Source: Fimbriimonadaceae bacterium
GTDB taxonomy: Bacteria; Armatimonadota; Fimbriimonadia; Fimbriimonadales; Fimbriimonadaceae
Assembly (NCBI GenBank): GCA_019638795.1
Contig: JAHBTB010000006.1
Coordinates: 1 to 64,000, forward strand
Length of the DNA stretch: 64,000 nt
Direction: 5' to 3'
The notes beneath the pieces are model-generated. The model ran no database searches and had not been told where the DNA came from. It saw only the letters and a program-made list of their open reading frames with translations. Each line of letters opens with the position of its first letter. Position 1 is the stretch's first letter. Made by a program: the position numbers and the translations under genes. This document shows, piece by piece, positions 59,878-64,000 of this stretch.

Positions 59878-61047
59878 ATGGACGCCGCGTATGTCGAGCG
59901 CCACGTCAACCCCCTGTTCACGAGGGTGCTGGCCCGAAACGAGGTGTATCTGGCCAACCACTCCCTGGGCCGTCCCCTCGACCGCACCGAGGCGGACGTC
60001 CAGGAGGGTGTCGCCTCCTGGTACGGGGAGATGGACTCCGCGTGGGACGCGTGGATGGCGGAGTCGGACTCGTGGCGGGCTGGCGTGGCCGACTTGGTCG
60101 GGCTCCCTTCTGGGGACGCGGTCGTCCCGCGGGCCAGCTGCGGCCAGGCCCTTCGGGCGGTGTTGAACTCGTTCCCCACCGGACGCCGGGTCAATGTCGT
60201 CACCACCGACGTCGAGTTCGACAGCATCGACTTTGTCCTCCGGTCGTACCACGAGGCCGGTCGGGCCGACGTGCGGTTCGTGGCCTCCGGTCGCCAGGGT
60301 GGGGCCCCGTGGGTGGACGTCGGACAATTGGTCGAGGCGGTCACGCCAGGCACCGACCTCGTCGTCGTCAGCGCGGTGGTCTTCATGACCGGCCAGGTCG
60401 TCTCCGGCTTGGACACCCTCGTCCATGAATGCCAAGCGCGGGGGACCCAGGTGCTCGTCGACGCCTACCATGCGGTCGGCGTCTTGCCCTATGCCGTCGG
60501 CCAGGCCGACTTTGCCATGGGTGGATCCTACAAGTACCTACGGGGAGGCCCCGGTTGTTGCTGGCTGGCCGTGCACCCACGCCACCTGGCGTCAGGCGGC
60601 CCCCGGACCCTGGACACGGGATGGTTTGCCAAGGCCGACACGTTCGGTTACGCCCGGCCCGAGAAGACGGAGCGCAAGCCGGGCGGGGACGGATGGCTGG
60701 AGTCGACCCCAGCCGTATTGCCCGTGTTTCAGGCACGGGCAGGGCTGGAGTTCACCCGGCAGATCGGTCCCGACCGGTTGAGAGATCACGGTCTTAGGAT
60801 GTCCCGTCGGTTGCGGGCCAAGTTTCTGGATGCCGGCATTCCCGTCTTGGGCGGGGAGGACGCCGACCAGTTCGGAGCATTTGTCTGTGTGGGCCACCCT
60901 GCGCCGTCGTCGGCAGCCCAGGAGATGAGGGAGAACGGGGTCAACACCGACGCTCGCGGGGCGTTCGTCCGGTTCGGGCCCGACATCCTCACGACCGACG
61001 ACGAACTCGACGTCGCGGTGCGCGTGGCGGCGAAAGTCTGGAGGTAA
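59878..61047 (+). CDS. kynU: kynureninase
   Basis: 389-residue PLP enzyme cleaving kynurenine or 3-hydroxykynurenine to (hydroxy)anthranilate and alanine. ANHSLGRPLDRTEADVQEGV is the N-terminal signature. TTDVEFDSIDFVLRSYHEAG follows; VDAYHAVGVLPYAVGQADFA and MGGSYKYLRGGPGCCWLAVH hold the PLP lysine in SYKYL. ATG 59878 is used; a TTG at 59857 overlapping the kynA stop is an alternative. With kynA it forms a tryptophan-catabolic pair. A strong hairpin follows. Confidence 0.93.
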   Translation: MDAAYVERHVNPLFTRVLARNEVYLANHSLGRPLDRTEADVQEGVASWYGEMDSAWDAWMAESDSWRAGVADLVGLPSGDAVVPRASCGQALRAVLNSFPTGRRVNVVTTDVEFDSIDFVLRSYHEAGRADVRFVASGRQGGAPWVDVGQLVEAVTPGTDLVVVSAVVFMTGQVVSGLDTLVHECQARGTQVLVDAYHAVGVLPYAVGQADFAMGGSYKYLRGGPGCCWLAVHPRHLASGGPRTLDTGWFAKADTFGYARPEKTERKPGGDGWLESTPAVLPVFQARAGLEFTRQIGPDRLRDHGLRMSRRLRAKFLDAGIPVLGGEDADQFGAFVCVGHPAPSSAAQEMRENGVNTDARGAFVRFGPDILTTDDELDVAVRVAAKVWR

Positions 61048-61048
61048 G

Positions 61049-61081
61049 GAAAAACCGCCCCTAGCAGTCGCTAGGGGCGGT
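61049..61081 (-). terminator. intrinsic terminator between kynU and the thioredoxin gene
   Basis: Perfect 12-bp stem ACCGCCCCTAGC / GCTAGGGGCGGT with a 4-nt loop (61054-61065 and 61070-61081). On the minus strand it is followed by a T run, so it ends the thioredoxin transcript and probably kynU from the other side. Confidence 0.85.
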
Positions 61082-61103
61082 ACTTCATGTCAGCGGCGCT
61101 GAC

Positions 61104-61541
61104 TCAGGCCTTCTTCAAAATCTTGTCGGCCTTGGCGATCCACTTCTTGGGGCCGCCCTCATCGTAACCGTACTCGCCGATGACCTTACCGTCAGCCTTC
61201 AGGAAGAGGACGGTCGGGTAACCCTGGATCTTGTACTTCTGCTGCAGGGCTTGGTTCTGGCGCTTCAAGGAATCGCTCTGCTTGACGGCCCGCGGGTAGT
61301 CGAGCTCAAGAAGGATGACGTGCGATTTGGCCCAGGTGGCGAACTCCTTGGTGACCAGCACCTCGGCGTTCAGCTTCTTGCACCAGCCGCACCAATCGCT
61401 GCCGGTGAAGAACGCCAAGATCGGCTTGCCCGACTTCTTGGACATCTCGACGGCCTTTGCGTAATCGTTGGTCCAGGTGTCGGCGGCAGTCGCGAAGGCG
61501 GCGACGGCCAGCAGGGCTACGGCGGCGAAGATCTTTTTCAT
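61104..61541 (-). CDS. secreted thioredoxin-like protein
   Basis: 145 residues. The signal peptide is MKKIFAAVALLAVAAFATA. The active site is TGSDWCGWCKKLNAE (CGWC), and the cis-proline region is IQGYPTVLFLKADGKVIGEY. Periplasmic thiol-disulfide exchange, DsbD-gamma/thioredoxin_7-like. ATG 61541 opens the signal peptide. Its mature length, about 125 residues, is typical. Partner unknown. Confidence 0.9.
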   Translation of the reverse strand: MKKIFAAVALLAVAAFATAADTWTNDYAKAVEMSKKSGKPILAFFTGSDWCGWCKKLNAEVLVTKEFATWAKSHVILLELDYPRAVKQSDSLKRQNQALQQKYKIQGYPTVLFLKADGKVIGEYGYDEGGPKKWIAKADKILKKA

Positions 61542-61593
61542 GTTCCCAAATGTTGAAATACCACAAGACTTGGGATTGTTCCAGGGTCCCGCG

Positions 61594-61968
61594 CTATTTT
61601 TTGCCCTTGTCACGGACCGCCGCCACCGCCAAGACAAGGAGGGTGACAATCCAAGTCGCCCCACCGATCGGCGTGATGGCGCCGGCGACACGGGGTGCAC
61701 CGAGGGCCAGGGCATACAAGCTTCCGGCAAAGAGCACGGTCCCGGCCAAGAGCGCCCATGCGCCGCCCCGCTTCGCCTTGTCCGTCAGAAAGGGCATGCC
61801 GAACAGGGCGAGCACCGCGACCGCGACACCCATGTGGTAGCTCTGGCCGACCCGCCACACCTGGAGTTGGTCGGGGGCAAGACGTTCCTGGAGCGCGTGG
61901 GTGCCGAAGGCGCCCAACATCACCGCCAAAGCCAGGTTAGCGAAGGCCACGCCGGCCGCCGCCCTCAT
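61594..61968 (-). CDS. DUF423 membrane protein
   Basis: 124 residues with four hydrophobic helices. It has LALAVMLGAFGTHALQERLA then WRVGQSYHMGVAVAVLALFG, the DUF423 signature (GAFGAHxL ... W....YH), and RVAGAITPIGGATWIVTLLV. Function of the family is unknown. Its start overlaps the stop of the Rieske oxygenase gene by 4 bases, so the two are co-translated. Confidence 0.9.
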   Translation of the reverse strand: MRAAAGVAFANLALAVMLGAFGTHALQERLAPDQLQVWRVGQSYHMGVAVAVLALFGMPFLTDKAKRGGAWALLAGTVLFAGSLYALALGAPRVAGAITPIGGATWIVTLLVLAVAAVRDKGKK

Positions 61969-63053
61969 GGCCTCTCCATCGCCGCCGCGACCATGCGGTG
62001 GAACTGGTGGACGCCGCCTTCACGCTGGACGGAGTACCGCCCCCGGTCATAGAATCGGGACCTCAACCCCTTCTGGACCATCTCGACGACCGCCTCGTCC
62101 TCGCGTTCGACGCGGTCCAGAGCGGAACCGGCCCCCTGGTCCAGCTTGCCCTCGTCCCAGACAAACGGAAGAAACGAGACTTTGGTGAGGGAGGGGCCGA
62201 GGGGGCGGACGACGTTCACCGAGAGTCCCCACGGATAGAAATTGAGCATCAGGTTGGGGAAGAGCCAGTAGTAGTACGCCCCGATCCGCCTTCCGTGGTC
62301 GGGAGACCCGGCGGGGAGGTCGAAGCAGGGCTCACCGTCTCCGGCGACCCCCAACTGGAGGTTGCCATGGGCGAAGAGCTCGGTGGTGTACGCCCCGTAG
62401 TCGAGGGTCGAGTTCAATGCCGCGTGGATGTAGGGGATGTGGAAGCCTTCCAAGTAGTTGTCGACGTACAGCCCCCAGTGCGCCTTGACCAGGTAGTCGC
62501 GGGCGCGGGAAGGGGCGAAGACGAACTGCTCGACCGGCATCCATCCGACACGCTGTTCCACCGCCTGGAAGACGTCCGGCAATGCGTCCTGGGGTGCCAG
62601 AGAGGTGAAGAGGAATTGCCGCCAGAGGCCCAGCGGCACTTCCTGGAGGTCGTCGGCGGGACAAGGGAACCCCTCCACTCCCTCAAACTCGGGCATGAAC
62701 GTGCATTTCCCGTCGAGCCCGAACCGCCGACCGTGGTAGCGGCAACGCAGGCTGCGCTCGTTCCCGGCGCCTTCGCAGACCAGGTTGCCGCGATGGGTGC
62801 AGACGTTGCTCAGACACCTCACTGTGTCGTCCATGTCGCGGGTCAGGAGCAGAGGCTCGTCGAGGCATCCTTCAAGGAGAGTAAAGGGAAAAACCTGCCC
62901 GGGGACCTTGACCGCCTCGGCCGGTGACACCCACTGCCAAGTACGGGCAAAGACCTTTTCTTTGGCCTCTTCAAACACCGCCGGGTCGGTGTAGAACGCG
63001 CTCGGAAGAGTCGAGGCACGGCACAACTCCTCGGCGACTTCAAAGCGACGCAT
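61965..63053 (-). CDS. Rieske non-haem iron oxygenase, alpha subunit
   Basis: 362 residues. The [2Fe-2S] motif is CTHRGN (C85, H87) plus CRYHGR (C104, H107). The catalytic domain has NYLEGFHIPYIH, with the two iron His after DN, and a C-terminal acidic third ligand region. It resembles choline monooxygenase/aromatic-ring hydroxylase alpha subunits. No ferredoxin or reductase gene is adjacent. TATCCT ends 6 nt before the ATG. DUF423 is coupled downstream. Substrate unknown; aromatics from the nearby kynurenine route are a guess. Confidence 0.9.
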   Translation of the reverse strand: MRRFEVAEELCRASTLPSAFYTDPAVFEEAKEKVFARTWQWVSPAEAVKVPGQVFPFTLLEGCLDEPLLLTRDMDDTVRCLSNVCTHRGNLVCEGAGNERSLRCRYHGRRFGLDGKCTFMPEFEGVEGFPCPADDLQEVPLGLWRQFLFTSLAPQDALPDVFQAVEQRVGWMPVEQFVFAPSRARDYLVKAHWGLYVDNYLEGFHIPYIHAALNSTLDYGAYTTELFAHGNLQLGVAGDGEPCFDLPAGSPDHGRRIGAYYYWLFPNLMLNFYPWGLSVNVVRPLGPSLTKVSFLPFVWDEGKLDQGAGSALDRVEREDEAVVEMVQKGLRSRFYDRGRYSVQREGGVHQFHRMVAAAMERP

Positions 63054-63059
63054 GAAGTG

Positions 63060-63065
63060 AGGATA
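63060..63065 (-). promoter_or_regulatory. -10-like TATCCT before the Rieske gene
   Basis: TATCCT on the minus strand ends 6 nt before ATG 63053, the same placement as at other leaderless candidates here. Confidence 0.35.
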
Positions 63066-63101
63066 CCGGGAGGCGCAGTTCGTCCGGGAACCGTGTCGGT
63101 C

Positions 63102-64000
63102 TCACCGGCCTCGGCGACGCATCTTCCGTTTGTCGACTCCGATCCGGCCCTCGCTGAGGCCCATCGTCTTACGTAGTTCGGCGATTTCGTCGCGGACCGC
63201 CGCGGCTTTCTCGAACTCCATGGCGCGGGCCAGGTCTTTCATGTCCTTCTCCAGCTTGTCGATGAGCATGGGGATGTCTTCGACCCGGATCGGGCTGCCG
63301 GCCTGGCCCGCCTTGGCTTCACCTTCGACACTGTACTGGGCGACGACTTCGGCCACCGCGTCGTAACTTCGGACGGTCTCGCGGACTTCCTTCAGGACGG
63401 TCGTCGGGGCGACCCCGTGGGTGTCGTTGTAGGCCTGCTGGACGGCCCGGCGTCGGTTGGTCTCCTCGATGGCCCGCTCCATGGAGCCGGTCACCGTGTC
63501 GGCGTACATGATCACCTTGCCGTCCACGTTGCGGGCGGCGCGGCCGATGGTCTGGATCAGCGAGGTCTCCGAACGAAGGAACCCTTCCTTGTCGGCGTCG
63601 AGGATCGCCACGAGGGTGACCTCGGGAAGGTCGAGGCCCTCGCGGAGGAGGTTGACGCCGATGACGACGTCGTAGACGCCAAGGCGTAGGTCGCGCAGGA
63701 TCTCGGGCCGGTCCAGGGAATGGACTTCGCTGTGGATGTAGTTCACCTTGACGTGGAGGTCCTGGAGGTAACCGGTCAAGTCTTCGGCCATCCGTTTGGT
63801 CAGCGTGGTCACCAGCACCCGCTCCTTCTTGGCGACCCGCGTCTGGATCTCGCCGATCAGGTCGTCGATCTGACCCTTGGTCGGACGGACGACGACTTCG
63901 GGGTCGACGACGTAGGTCGGCCGGATGACCTGCTGGACGCGGTTGCTCTCGTGCTCGGTCTCAAAGGGGCCGGGCGTGGCCGAGACGAAGACCACCTGGG
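63102..64000 (-). CDS. uvrB: UvrABC system protein B, 5'-truncated by the window
   Basis: C-terminal ~298 residues of the nucleotide-excision-repair helicase. It has VFVSATPGPFETEHESNRVQ, VVRPTKGQIDDLIGEIQTRV, TKRMAEDLTGYL and SEVHSLDRPEILRDLRLGVY, then GVNLLREGLDLPEVTLVAIL, the motif VI LIQTIGRAARNVDGKVIMYA, and the UVR motif (MKDLARAMEFEKAAAVRDEI) that binds UvrC. The N-terminus lies beyond base 64000. Clear identification. Confidence 0.95.
   Translation of the reverse strand, partial: QVVFVSATPGPFETEHESNRVQQVIRPTYVVDPEVVVRPTKGQIDDLIGEIQTRVAKKERVLVTTLTKRMAEDLTGYLQDLHVKVNYIHSEVHSLDRPEILRDLRLGVYDVVIGVNLLREGLDLPEVTLVAILDADKEGFLRSETSLIQTIGRAARNVDGKVIMYADTVTGSMERAIEETNRRRAVQQAYNDTHGVAPTTVLKEVRETVRSYDAVAEVVAQYSVEGEAKAGQAGSPIRVEDIPMLIDKLEKDMKDLARAMEFEKAAAVRDEIAELRKTMGLSEGRIGVDKRKMRRRGR

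Overview
This is a GC-rich bacterial chromosome window cut by one large, visibly less GC-rich genomic island (about 28.3-51.0 kb). A type IV-pilin-like protein with the H-X9-DG style C-terminus, a PEP-CTERM protein, a TIGR03790 family protein, an ADP-heptose pathway (diderm envelope) and many start codons directly behind a -10-like hexamer suggest an Armatimonadota/Fimbriimonadia-type organism. That taxonomic call is inference, not proof.

Left backbone (1-28.3 kb): alpha-glucan phosphorylase (cut by the window edge), M61 peptidase and an epimerase, RNase J, a DUF1275 membrane protein, tRNA-Gln, a PEP-CTERM protein, RNase III with an aspartate-type aminotransferase, a lone FecCD permease, a TIGR03790 protein, Ada, a DegT-type sugar aminotransferase, Maf, pyrimidine-nucleoside phosphorylase, a SpoU methyltransferase, a sugar-binding lipoprotein, two small regulators, isocitrate dehydrogenase, gmhA-hldE-hldD, a NahK-like kinase, a membrane Ser/Thr kinase, a FabG-like SDR and tRNA-Ser.

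Island (28301-51011): the 3' end of tRNA-Ser is duplicated as a perfect 17-bp repeat at 50995-51011, next to a broken tyrosine integrase. The flanks hold decayed mobile-element genes (integrase, ArdC, an AAA ATPase, small fragments). The centre is a compact minus-strand defence locus in which most neighbouring genes overlap by 1-10 bases: Phd-like remnant, hsdM, zinc metallopeptidase, a GmrSD-like DUF262/HNH protein (one in-frame TAG), kwaA-kwaB (Kiwa), complete hsdS, an unknown 340-residue protein, a second hsdS split in two, and an AlbA_2/Schlafen-type ATPase (one in-frame TAG). After a 327-bp region with four evenly paired 20-bp motifs come an HTH protein and hsdR. It reads as a type I restriction-modification scaffold with several other anti-phage modules inserted. 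The HTH gene and repeats in front of hsdR could time nuclease expression.

Right backbone (51.0-64 kb): an RlpA-like barrel protein, a TfoX-domain protein, an M20 amidohydrolase, secreted proteins, a prepilin-like protein, a flavin halogenase-like monooxygenase and a GHL10-like glycosidase separated by two LacI-type palindromes, tryptophan 2,3-dioxygenase and kynureninase, a secreted thioredoxin, DUF423, a Rieske oxygenase and uvrB (cut by the window edge).

Across the backbone at least 14 start codons lie 5-11 nt behind a hexamer such as TATAAT, TACAAT, TAGAAT or CACAAT. This points to widespread leaderless transcription.
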